Assembly: GCA_023953845.1 (NCBI GenBank)
Contig: JAMLJC010000001.1
Span: forward strand, 1,922,001 to 1,986,000
DNA length: 64,000 nucleotides
Origin: Rhizobiaceae bacterium
Lineage (GTDB): Bacteria; Pseudomonadota; Alphaproteobacteria; Rhizobiales; Rhizobiaceae
Direction: 5' to 3'
Under the pieces are notes generated by a model, which was not told where the DNA came from, ran no database searches, and saw only the letters and a program-made list of their open reading frames with translations. How positions within the stretch are numbered: the stretch's first letter is position 1; the number at the start of each line of letters is the position of its first letter. This document shows positions 18,284-26,587 of the stretch, in pieces. A program made the position numbers and the translations under genes.

Positions 18284-19240
18284 CTATCGGTCAGGGCAGA
18301 CTCCGGCCGGCAGCACGTCCGCGCAGTTGGGCGACCGGCGGAAATCGTCGTAATAGAGTGTCCACTCGGTCGTATGCGCCGCGCGATATGGCCCGAACTT
18401 GAAATACTGGTTGGGGCCGAGACCGGCGTCGGCATGGCCGATATGGCCCGTCACCGTGACGATCGGCCTGTCGTTGGCGAAGAGTTCGATCCGGCCCGAC
18501 CCGTCCGGACCGGGCTTCGTATAGATGGCGAAGTCGATCCAGCCGGAATCGGGCGTCGGCAACGGGTTGCCATGTTCCGTCACCTGTATGGCGGTCGTGC
18601 AGGCGGTAAACAGATCGCCGTCCCTGGGTGTCCAGGTCGAATCCGTGGCCACCAGCGCGCGCATCTGGTTGAGCTTCGGCCGCAGCCAGACCGGCACCGC
18701 CTTCGGCCCGCACGCGCCGGCAGCGGGTTTTCCCGCATCGGCGGCGGGAGGGATATAGTTGGTCTCAACCGTGGCGTAGAGCTTGCCGTTGCGCATCCGG
18801 AGCGCCAGGAAGGGGCTGAAGTCGCCATCCGCTCCCGGATCGATCTCGCGCTTCCATTGCGCGATGAGGTAGCGGTGATCGTCCGTCGGCACGGGATCGC
18901 CGAACTTGACCGCGAAGCCGTACCAGACGCCCTGATCGTAGGGCACGCGGAGTTCGGTCCTCTCCCAGATTTCCGCGCGCTCGCTGCAGCTGTCCGGCGC
19001 CGGCGGGCAGATCGGCTTCACCGAGAGCTTAAGCGCGCCGCCGCCATCGCGCGTCACCTCGCGCTGGAATTCCATGTGTCCGGCGCTCTGCTCGAAATTC
19101 TCGCGGTAGTAGAGTCCCCCGGCTTCCGAGAAGGTCGGTCCGTCGAATCCGTCGCGCAGCACCTGCATGCCGGGTTCGGCCTGCGCGGAGGTGCAGATCG
19201 CCATGGCTAGTCCGGCCGCCGGCAGCGCGCGGACATTCAT
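18284..19240 (-). CDS. Secreted polysaccharide lyase (heparin lyase I-like family)
   Basis: A 318-residue protein with signal peptide MNVRALPAAGLAMAICTSAQ, probably cleaved after AQA. It has the beta-jelly-roll lyase features SERAEIWERTELRVPYDQG, WYGFAVKFGDPVPTDDHRYL and AQWKREIDPGADG, and a C-terminal TTEWTLYYDDFRR. These match polysaccharide lyases of the heparinase I / PL20-like group, which cleave uronate-containing chains by beta-elimination. It overlaps the cyclase gene by four bases (ATGA). Being encoded with a nucleotide-sugar 6-dehydrogenase suggests it trims or releases the uronate polymer made by the same locus; that is inference. Confidence 0.8.
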   Translation of the reverse strand: MNVRALPAAGLAMAICTSAQAEPGMQVLRDGFDGPTFSEAGGLYYRENFEQSAGHMEFQREVTRDGGGALKLSVKPICPPAPDSCSERAEIWERTELRVPYDQGVWYGFAVKFGDPVPTDDHRYLIAQWKREIDPGADGDFSPFLALRMRNGKLYATVETNYIPPAADAGKPAAGACGPKAVPVWLRPKLNQMRALVATDSTWTPRDGDLFTACTTAIQVTEHGNPLPTPDSGWIDFAIYTKPGPDGSGRIELFANDRPIVTVTGHIGHADAGLGPNQYFKFGPYRAAHTTEWTLYYDDFRRSPNCADVLPAGVCPDR

Positions 19241-20577
19241 TGCAGCTTCTTCACATCGCGGCCGCCCGGCGCGCGGCTCTCGACATCGCGGTGCAGGATC
19301 ATCACCTGCTCGGCATCCGACATGCGATCGTAGCTTTCCTCCAGATTGCCGTCTTCGGTAAGTGCCGCGATATCGGAGAAGTCGGGATGCATGATGGTCA
19401 GCTTCTGGCTGGCGCCGGCAAGCTGCTCGCGGCCGATGGTGAGCCAGCTGCCGCCGCAATAGTCGGCGAAATCGCTGCTGGCGATGATCTGGTAGGGATG
19501 TTTCTTGGTCAGCGCCTGCAGCCGTTGCGCCTCGTTCACCGCCGACCCGAAGGCCGAGAAGGTCAGCCGGTCGGTCAGGCCGACATTGCCGTACATCACG
19601 TTGCCCACATGCAGGCCGATGCCGTAGCCGATTTCCTCCAGCCCGTCGCGCCTGCGCGCCTCGTTGAGGCTCGCCATGCGCGACGTGGCGCGGAAGGCTC
19701 CGGACAGGGCGGCGCGGCAGGCGATCTCGGACGGGCCGTGATGCCGTTCGCAGGGATAGACCGCCAGAAAGCCGTCGCCTACGAAACTCAGGATCTGTCC
19801 GCCATTGCGGTTGAAGGGCGCGGCGATGGCGTCGAAGAACTGGTTGAGCGTCTCGATGTAGACCTCGCGGCCGGCGGTCTCCGCCAGCCTGGTCGAACCC
19901 CGCATGTCGGCCATGACGATGGCCGCTCGGATGGTGTCGCCGTCGCCGCGCTTGACCTGGCCGCGCAGCACGCGCTTGCCGGCGTCGCCGCCGACATAGG
20001 TGGTCAGCATGTTGTCGGCGAGCTTCGTAAGCACCGCCATCTTCGCCGCCACGGCGAGGTTGCTCTGGATGCGCAGCAGCGCCGCTATGGTGCTCTCCGA
20101 AAAGCCGTTGGGGCTGTCGGTGGTCCATGAGCCGATCATGCCCTGCCGCTCCCCGCCGAAGGAGTGGACGAAGGCGAGATAATCCGTCATTCCCTGCTGG
20201 CGCAATTCCTCGAAGATGGGGAATTCGATCGGTCCCGACGGCTCGATCCGGCGTCTTATGTGTTCCAGCTTGTTGCTGAGCAGGTAGAAATAGGGGCTTC
20301 GCAGGAAACGTTCCGGCGGCAGCCCGTTCTTCTTGCGCATGCCCTCGATCTCGATCGCCTCGCCGCGCGCCCAGATGAAGCTCAGCGCGTCATAGAGCGG
20401 GTGCAGCATCGAAAAGCTGAGATGGATGCGCGCCACGGGCACGCCTGCCGCGACCAGCCGTTCGCAGAAGCTCTGGATGATGGTCTCCAGCGGATCACCG
20501 GCAAGGGCTGAGCGCATCAGCCAGTCGGCGACCTTGTCGACCAGTATGGTGGAAACCTCGCCGTTTGCGGAACCCAT
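19237..20577 (-). CDS. Class III adenylate/guanylate cyclase
   Basis: A 446-residue cytosolic protein. The N-terminal half (about 1-215) is a sensor-like region with no clear membrane span. The C-terminal class III cyclase domain has the metal-binding AAIVMADMRGSTRLAETAG, GGQILSFVGDGFLAVYP, and GIGLHVGNVMYGNVG with LTFSAFGSAVNEAQRL. Both metal aspartates (MADMRGST and GDGFLA) and the late asparagine/arginine-type positions appear present, so activity is plausible. Whether the product is cAMP or cGMP cannot be decided. It sits 15 bp after the nucleotide-sugar dehydrogenase and overlaps the lyase gene, an unusual operon for a cyclase. Confidence 0.88.
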   Translation of the reverse strand: MGSANGEVSTILVDKVADWLMRSALAGDPLETIIQSFCERLVAAGVPVARIHLSFSMLHPLYDALSFIWARGEAIEIEGMRKKNGLPPERFLRSPYFYLLSNKLEHIRRRIEPSGPIEFPIFEELRQQGMTDYLAFVHSFGGERQGMIGSWTTDSPNGFSESTIAALLRIQSNLAVAAKMAVLTKLADNMLTTYVGGDAGKRVLRGQVKRGDGDTIRAAIVMADMRGSTRLAETAGREVYIETLNQFFDAIAAPFNRNGGQILSFVGDGFLAVYPCERHHGPSEIACRAALSGAFRATSRMASLNEARRRDGLEEIGYGIGLHVGNVMYGNVGLTDRLTFSAFGSAVNEAQRLQALTKKHPYQIIASSDFADYCGGSWLTIGREQLAGASQKLTIMHPDFSDIAALTEDGNLEESYDRMSDAEQVMILHRDVESRAPGGRDVKKLQ

Positions 20578-20592
20578 TGGCAGATATCCTGA

Positions 20593-21969
20593 TCAGGCTT
20601 TCACTATGCTGTCGCCCGTGAGGCCCAGGCGGCCGAAGACGTTTCTCGTATCGATGACCAGCGAAGCCAACGAGGCGATCGCCGCGTAATCGACATTGTC
20701 GTGGTCGGTCGCGACCAGCACCGCGTCGAAGTCCTTCAGCGTCTCGGGCGTGAGCACGACCGAGCGCCGGCCCATCAGCGGCTTGTGCTCGCGGGTCGAA
20801 GGTATCTCGTCGACGAAGGGATCGTGGAATTCGGTACGCCCGCCGCGCTCCTCGATCAGCTCGATCAGCCTTAGCGACGGGCTTTCGCGGATGTCGGGCA
20901 CGTTCTTCTTGTAGGCGAGGCCGACGACCAGCACGCGCGAGCGGCTGAGCGCCTTGCCGCGGAAGCGGTCGAGCGCGTCGGCGAGCCGCCCGACCACATG
21001 CCGCGGCATGGCCGAATTGATCTCGCCGGCGAGTTCGATGAAGCGCGTCGGCATTTCGAACTCCCGCGCCTTCCAGGTCAGGTAGAACGGGTCGATCGGC
21101 ACGCAATGGCCGCCGAGGCCGGGTCCTGGATAGAAAGGCATGTAGCCGAAAGGCTTGCTCTTGGCCGCCTCGATTACTTCCCATATGTCGATGCCCATCG
21201 CGTCGTAGACGAGCTTGAGCTCGTTCACGAGCGCGATATTGACGGACCGGAAGATGTTCTCGGTGAGCTTCACCGCCTCCGCCGCCGCGGTGGAAGAGAC
21301 CGGGACGATCTTCTTCACGACGGCGCCGTAGAGCGCATGCATCAGCCTCGCGGCTTCCTCTCCGTCGCCCGCCACCACCTTCGGGATCGTCGTCACGGCG
21401 AAGTCGCGGTTGCCGGGGTCCTCGCGCTCCGGCGAGAAGCCGAGGAAGAAATCCCGGGCCGAGCGCAGCCCCGTCGCCTCCAGAATGGGCCGTACGATGC
21501 CGTCGGTCGTGCCCGGATAGGTGGTGGATTCCAGCACCACGAGTTGGCCCGGCCGCAGCCTCTCGGCGATGGCGCGGCTGGTGTTCTCGATGAAGGAAAG
21601 GTCGGGCTCGCGATGCCGCGTCAGCGGTGTCGGCACGCAGATGATGATGGCGTCGCAGGCGGCGAGTTCGGAAAAATCGCCTGTCGCGCGGAAACGCTCC
21701 GTCTTGAGCGCGTTGCCGAGCAGGCTGCCCGGCACGGCCTCGATATAGGACGACCCCGAATTGAGTGTCTCGACCTTGGCCGGATCGATGTCGAAGCCCA
21801 GCGTCATGAACCCGCCGCCCGACATGGCCATGGCCAGCGGCAGGCCGACATAGCCCAGTCCCACGACGCCGACGGTCGCCGTTCGCGACTCAAGCCGCTG
21901 CTGCAGGGTTTCGGAAGTCGAGGGGCGAGTATCCAAGATGGTTGCTTTTCGCAAGGTAAGAAAGGTCAC
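20593..21969 (-). CDS. Nucleotide sugar dehydrogenase, WbpA type (UDP-GlcNAc 6-dehydrogenase family)
   Basis: NAD-dependent UDP-sugar 6-dehydrogenase of about 458 residues. Motifs: [46 protein letters not shown], and [20 protein letters not shown] around the catalytic cysteine. The [24 protein letters not shown] pattern is that of WbpA/TviB, which oxidise UDP-HexNAc to the uronate. This makes it distinct from the RkpK enzyme at 10329. No ATG lies near the N-terminus. GTG 21969 is the earliest start, and TTG 21954 or 21936 are alternatives without a strong ribosome site. It lies between the DUF3095 and cyclase genes in one apparent operon. Confidence 0.85.
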   Translation of the reverse strand: [458 protein letters not shown]

Positions 21970-22019
21970 TGACGCCAGCCCGGATGATATGGGCCGGCAG
22001 AGGCAGCGATGCCAGAGGC

Positions 22020-23225
22020 TTATTGCCGATTTGATCGACCGGCAAGCGCATGGTCGGCGCCGCCGCCCCTCTGCGCGGCCGTCTTCGCCTTCATGTTCGC
22101 CGCCGCCACCGCGTAGCCGCCCGCCGCGCCGTCGACGAAGTGCACGTGGTCCCGCTGCATCGGATTGACCACCATGCAGGTCATCAGCGCCGAATCCTGC
22201 CTGTGGACGCCATAGTGGCAGACGCCCGCCGCCTCCGCCTGCGCAAGCAACGTTTCCAGGCGTTCGCGCAGTTCCGGTTTGACGTCGATCGTCATCTTCA
22301 GGCCGTCGTCGAATTTCCGGAAGTCGGTGTTCTGCACGACATCGTCGCGATAGAGTTTCGGGTCGAACGTGCCGATCCTGAAGTTGAGGCGGTCGGCCGC
22401 GGCGACCAGCAGCATCAGCGCCATCACCTTGAGCTTCTTCGCCAGACGTCGGCCTTTCGGCACAGCGGCGCGCGCCTCGGCGTCCAGTCCCGATGGCGGA
22501 AAGCTGTAGGCCAGCCCTTCGCTCGAAACCGGCCGGCCGCCGCGTCCCTGCTCGTCGACCAGCGTGACGATGTCCGAGACGAGCGCTTGGAACGCCTGCC
22601 GGTTCTGCGCCGGTCCCGGAACGGCGATGATCGACACGATTTCGCCCGACCGCGCGGCTATGGGATTCCAGCGGCACGAGAGCCCGTCGAGATCGGGCCG
22701 GCTGCCGGGCGGCGCGGGCGTCACGCCGTATCGCCCGGCCTTCATCTCGGCTTCCGCCCAACTCACGCCGCCGCCGGCGAACATGGCGTAGGACACATGC
22801 TCGGACGCGCGGAAACGGGCGACCAGAACGTCCAGCCCCTGCGCACGGATTTCTGTCAGCGGCACGATGGCCGCCCGCATGGTGAGATCGAGCTCGTCGC
22901 TTACCCAGGCCTGCACCTGCGACAGCGCCAGTCGCGTCAGCGGCTCGGAAGCTGCCGGCACCGCCACCAGCGCGCCGTCGCCACCGAACACATAGGGCAG
23001 GTCCGGCTGGCCGAGCGCGTTGAGGATGGCGGAAATCACGCTGGCGCCCGCCATGTTCACGGATTTGTAGCGGCCGGCGGCGATCGCCGCGGTCGAATCG
23101 ACGATGTCCGCGGTGGCGAGCACCCAGTCGTCCGGAAGCGGGCGATAGTTTTCGGCATCCGCCACGCTCTGGAATTCCACCAGAAGCGGAGCACCCGAGA
23201 AGAAACCGTCGTCCGGTGCGGTCAT
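22020..23225 (-). CDS. DUF3095 family protein with nucleotidyl-cyclase-like fold
   Basis: A 401-residue protein beginning MTAPDDGFFSGAPLLVEFQS. The stretch VLATADIVDSTAAIAAGRYK followed by LPYVFGGDGALVAVPA mirrors the two metal-binding segments of class III cyclases (D-I-x-x-S-T and GGDG). The C-terminal part includes LNFRIGTFDPKLYRDDVVQN and CMVVNPMQRDHVHFVDGAAG, typical of DUF3095. No biochemical function is established for the family to my knowledge. It is the first gene of the leftward operon leading through a UDP-sugar dehydrogenase and a true class III cyclase to a lyase. It diverges from the glycosyltransferase gene with only 81 bp between them. Confidence 0.78.
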   Translation of the reverse strand: MTAPDDGFFSGAPLLVEFQSVADAENYRPLPDDWVLATADIVDSTAAIAAGRYKSVNMAGASVISAILNALGQPDLPYVFGGDGALVAVPAASEPLTRLALSQVQAWVSDELDLTMRAAIVPLTEIRAQGLDVLVARFRASEHVSYAMFAGGGVSWAEAEMKAGRYGVTPAPPGSRPDLDGLSCRWNPIAARSGEIVSIIAVPGPAQNRQAFQALVSDIVTLVDEQGRGGRPVSSEGLAYSFPPSGLDAEARAAVPKGRRLAKKLKVMALMLLVAAADRLNFRIGTFDPKLYRDDVVQNTDFRKFDDGLKMTIDVKPELRERLETLLAQAEAAGVCHYGVHRQDSALMTCMVVNPMQRDHVHFVDGAAGGYAVAAANMKAKTAAQRGGGADHALAGRSNRQ

Positions 23226-23306
23226 CGCTTGTACCCTACCACATCCATGTCCGGCGGACAGCGGCGGTTTGACTTGGGCCGTCTTTCGCCCGATAGCATC
23301 GCCGCG

Positions 23307-24395
23307 ATGCGGATCGCCTTTTACGCTCCCATGAAATCTCCGGATCATCCCGTCGTCTCGGGGGACCGTCAGGTCGCGCGCCTTCTCCTGCGCGCGCTTG
23401 CCGTCGCCGGACACACGGCGAGCGTTGCATCCGCGTTGCGGGCCTATCTTCCCGAGCCTGATTTCGACCGGCTGGAGAACCTGAAGCGCGAGGCAAACGT
23501 CGAGGTCGAGCGCCTTTCGCTGGAGTGGGCCGAACATGGGAAGCCCGACCTCTGGTTCACCTATCATCCCTATTATAAATCGCCGGACCTGCTCGGGCCG
23601 CCGCTCGCCGCACGTTTCGGCATTCCTTATGTCACTGCCGAAGCCTCGTGGTCCCGGCGCCGGGACCACGAGGCATGGGTTGTGTCGCAGCGCTACGTTG
23701 TCGATGCCGTGAGAGGCGCGGCCGTGAATCTTTGCTTCACGCGGCGCGACCGTGAAGGCCTGTCGTCCATCGTAGACGAGGCGAAGCTCGCGCTTGTGCC
23801 GCCCTTCATCGATGTTTCGCCTTTTGCGCCGGCCGCGGCTGGCGCATCGCACCGGCTCGTCACCGTCGCCATGATGCGCGCCGGCGACAAGCTGGAGAGT
23901 TACGGCATCCTTGCGAAAGCGCTCGGCCAACTGAGCGACGTGCCGTGGACGCTGGCCATCGTCGGCGATGGACCGCGCCGGGACGAGGTCCGTCGACTGT
24001 TTTCGGATCTGCCGCCGGATCGTATCGACTGGCTCGGCGAACTGCCGCAACAGGAGGTCGCCGCCATCCTCGCGGCGTCGGCCGTCTATGTCTGGCCGGG
24101 GCGGGGCGAAGCGTTCGGCCTTGCCTATCTGGAAGCGCAGGCGGCCGGCCTGCCTGTCGTCGCGATGGAGACGGCGGGCGTGCCGGAAGTTGTGACGCAT
24201 GGCGAGACGGGATGGTTGACGCCCGATGGCGACGTCGATGCCTACGCTGCGGCGATCCGCCGGCTTCTCGGCAATGAGAATGAGCGCGGCCGTCTCGGCC
24301 GGAACGCCCGGCGCAGGATGCGCGAGCGCCATTCCCTCGATGCGGCGGCGGAGCGCTTGCGCAACCTGCTGCTGGAGAGGATGCCGGCGCGATGA
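23307..24395 (+). CDS. Glycosyltransferase family 4
   Basis: A GT-B glycosyltransferase of 362 residues. The C-terminal nucleotide-sugar-binding half has LAIVGDGPRRDEVRR, VYVWPGRGEAFGLAYLEAQA with the EX7E-type arrangement, and TGWLTPDGDVDAYAAAI. Domain order and length fit family GT4, retaining enzymes that build surface polysaccharides. It diverges from the DUF3095 gene and overlaps the deacetylase gene by four bases (ATGA at 24392-24395). The two are probably one transcription unit acting on the same glycan. Donor and acceptor are unknown. Confidence 0.87.
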   Translation: MRIAFYAPMKSPDHPVVSGDRQVARLLLRALAVAGHTASVASALRAYLPEPDFDRLENLKREANVEVERLSLEWAEHGKPDLWFTYHPYYKSPDLLGPPLAARFGIPYVTAEASWSRRRDHEAWVVSQRYVVDAVRGAAVNLCFTRRDREGLSSIVDEAKLALVPPFIDVSPFAPAAAGASHRLVTVAMMRAGDKLESYGILAKALGQLSDVPWTLAIVGDGPRRDEVRRLFSDLPPDRIDWLGELPQQEVAAILAASAVYVWPGRGEAFGLAYLEAQAAGLPVVAMETAGVPEVVTHGETGWLTPDGDVDAYAAAIRRLLGNENERGRLGRNARRRMRERHSLDAAAERLRNLLLERMPAR

Positions 24396-25147
24396 GAGCG
24401 GCAGCCTGGGCGCAACTGGAGCAGGCGCTCTCCCGCTGGACAAAGGCCGGGCGCGTCGCGGATTTCTGGCTGCGCGACGACGACGCCGTGGAGCCGTCGC
24501 CGGCTCTGGAGCGCCTGCTCGAACTCGGCGATCGCCACGCCGTACCGATGACGCTTGCGGTCATCTCGGCAAGGGCAGGTGCGGCATTGGCCGAACGGCT
24601 GGCGGATGCTCCGCTGGTGACCGTCGCCCTCCATGGCTGGTCGCACCAGAACCATGCGCCGGCGGACGAGAAGAAGCAGGAGTTCGGCCCCCACCGCCCG
24701 CATGAGGTCATGCTGGCGGAACTGCGGGAGGGTGAGGAGCGGCTGCGCGGCCTGTTCGGCGACCGGTTCGTCCCTCTTTTCGTGCCGCCATGGAACCGCA
24801 TCGACCCGTCGCTCGTGCCCCGGCTGCCGGAAGCGGGGTTGTCCAGCCTGTCGGCCTTCGGTCCGGCAAGGAGTTCGCCGGTCCCCATCGTGAACACCAA
24901 CGTCGACATCATCGACTGGCACGGCACGCGCGGCGGCCGGGACGAGGCGGCGCTCGTCGCCGGGATCGTCGCGCAACTCGACCGCATGTTCGAGAAGGGT
25001 GCGGGAGCGGTCGGCGTCCTGACCCATCATCTCGTCCATGACGCAGCCGCCTGGGCCTTTCTCGAACGGCTTTTCGGGATCACCGCCGGACATCCGTCCT
25101 GCCGCTGGTCCTCTGTCACGAGGCTGTCGAGCGACGTTTCGCTATAG
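24392..25147 (+). CDS. Polysaccharide deacetylase family protein
   Basis: A 251-residue protein with the NodB-homology layout: an acidic metal-site motif FWLRDDDAVEPSPALERLL (RDDD), a histidine pair region VALHGWSHQNHAPADEKKQ, and VPPWNRIDPSLVPRL. It probably removes acetyl groups from a sugar polymer or lipid-linked glycan. There is no signal peptide, so action on the cytosolic face of the membrane is likely. Translation is coupled to the upstream glycosyltransferase. Its 3' end overlaps the convergent MBL-fold gene by six bases. Confidence 0.83.
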   Translation: MRAAAWAQLEQALSRWTKAGRVADFWLRDDDAVEPSPALERLLELGDRHAVPMTLAVISARAGAALAERLADAPLVTVALHGWSHQNHAPADEKKQEFGPHRPHEVMLAELREGEERLRGLFGDRFVPLFVPPWNRIDPSLVPRLPEAGLSSLSAFGPARSSPVPIVNTNVDIIDWHGTRGGRDEAALVAGIVAQLDRMFEKGAGAVGVLTHHLVHDAAAWAFLERLFGITAGHPSCRWSSVTRLSSDVSL

Positions 25148-25972
25148 GTCGAGGATCAGGCCGTCCCGCGCCGCGAAAGCGCCTTCGAAACTTGCTTGCG
25201 CGGCTTGCTCGATCGCGTCCATCTGGCTGTCGGTGCGCGAGGGATCGTGATGGAACAGCGCCAGACGTTTCGCTCCGGCGGCCTCGCACAGCTTGACGCC
25301 CTGTTCCCAGGTCGAGTGGCCGAAGCCGCGATAGCGCGCCAGTTCGGTTTCCAGATAGGTGCAGTCGTAGACGACGAGATCGGCGCCGCGGATGAGTCGC
25401 ATGACCTCGGGGTCCAGTTCGCCCGGTACATGCTCCGTATCGCTGATCAGCGCCAGCGACCGGCCGTTGGCCTCGACGCGATAGCCGACGCAACCGCCGG
25501 GATGCGTCAGCCGCCCCGTCCGCACCACGATGCCTTCGCGCGGGCGCAGGATGTCGCCGGGCTCGAAATCGCGGCAATGCACATTAGCCGTGCAATATTC
25601 GGCCTCGACCGGGAACCACGGCGGTCGCATGAATTCCTGCATCAGTTCGCGCGTGGTCATGCGCCCGTGCATGTGCCCCGACCACAGGACGAGCCTCACG
25701 CCGGGATCATAGAGAGGGTGGAAGAACGGCAGCCCGACCACATGGTCGTAATGGCTGTGCGTGAGGAAGACGTCTATCTCCTCGACACCTTCGCGCATCA
25801 GTGCCTTGCCGCAGGGGCGCAGCCCCGACCCACCGTCGAGCACTATGCGCTTGTTCCCGCAGCGCAACTCTATGCACGGGCTGTTGCCGCCGTAGCGGAT
25901 GTATTCGGGGCCTGAGACAGGAATGCTGCCGCGAACGCCCCAGAAGCGGACCTGAAATGCGGCTTCCGTCAT
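25142..25972 (-). CDS. MBL-fold metallo-hydrolase
   Basis: A 276-residue beta-lactamase-fold hydrolase beginning MTEAAFQVRFWGVRGSIPVS, with YGGNSPCIELRCG, the zinc motif THSHYDHVVGLP, and later LTHPGGCVGYRV, ALISDTEH and a C-terminal FHHDP. The family includes phosphodiesterases and nucleases; class II cyclic-nucleotide phosphodiesterases share the fold. Given the cyclases and the cNMP-binding protein nearby, a phosphodiesterase role is tempting but unproven. It lies downstream of the cNMP-binding gene on the same strand, after a 130 bp gap, so it may have its own promoter. Confidence 0.8.
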   Translation of the reverse strand: MTEAAFQVRFWGVRGSIPVSGPEYIRYGGNSPCIELRCGNKRIVLDGGSGLRPCGKALMREGVEEIDVFLTHSHYDHVVGLPFFHPLYDPGVRLVLWSGHMHGRMTTRELMQEFMRPPWFPVEAEYCTANVHCRDFEPGDILRPREGIVVRTGRLTHPGGCVGYRVEANGRSLALISDTEHVPGELDPEVMRLIRGADLVVYDCTYLETELARYRGFGHSTWEQGVKLCEAAGAKRLALFHHDPSRTDSQMDAIEQAAQASFEGAFAARDGLILDL

Positions 25973-26102
25973 CCCGTGCCTTCAAAAAAGGAGCGTCTTC
26001 GGAACCGCCCCTTGTGCATCGGGTATTGGGATGCTGTTTCCGGCCGGTCCGCAAGCCCTTTTGTTTCGTTGTGATGGCCGAACGGCGAAAGAACCGGCAT
26101 CG

Positions 26103-26555
26103 TCAATGGCTTCGGCTGCGCTCGGCGCTAAGTTCCGCCGTGGTGGCGCTCAGCCGGTTTGCCAGCACGCGCACGATCTCGATCGTCATTTCGGGGTTCT
26201 CGCGCAGCATGCGCAGGAAGTGGTCCTTGCGGATGCGCAGGGCCTCCAGCCGCTCGACGGCCTTGACGGTCGCGGTGCGCGACACGTCGCACAGTATGGC
26301 GATCTCGCCGACGATCGAATTGGGCTCGACTTCCGCCACCTTGATCTGCCCCGTGTCGGACTCGACCAGAATGTCGGCGGTGCCCGAGAGGATGACATAG
26401 GCGGCGTCGCCCTCGTCGCCCTGGTGGAACAGGGTCTGGCCGGCATTGTAGCTCACCCTGTCCGAGGTGAAGGCGAGCAGCTTCAGCTTCGCCGGTTCCA
26501 CGCCCGCGAACAGCGGCACCCGTTTCAACATTCCGACTTCGTCTTTGAGCAACAT
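26103..26555 (-). CDS. Cyclic-nucleotide-binding domain protein
   Basis: A stand-alone CRP-type cyclic-nucleotide-binding domain of 150 residues: MLLKDEVGMLKRVPLFAGVE, the barrel turn LFHQGDEGDAAYVILSG, and the phosphate-binding cassette NSIVGEIAILCDVSRTATVK (GE...SRTA). No DNA-binding helix-turn-helix follows, so it is a regulatory module, not a CRP/FNR transcription factor. The start at ATG 26555 has AGGA five bases upstream. ATG 26591, which overlaps the stop of the ABC gene as ATGATGA, would add 12 residues and imply translational coupling. It is third in the operon with the degenerate ABC exporter. Confidence 0.85.
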   Translation of the reverse strand: MLLKDEVGMLKRVPLFAGVEPAKLKLLAFTSDRVSYNAGQTLFHQGDEGDAAYVILSGTADILVESDTGQIKVAEVEPNSIVGEIAILCDVSRTATVKAVERLEALRIRKDHFLRMLRENPEMTIEIVRVLANRLSATTAELSAERSRSH

Positions 26556-26587
26556 GGTCCTGCCCCGGTCCGCTCCGTCTTCCGGCA

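Noticed and set aside
25998..26025. EcfG-type promoter starting at the GGAAC near 25998
   Set aside because: The expected TT does not fall 18-19 bases downstream and the nearest plus-strand gene is far away.
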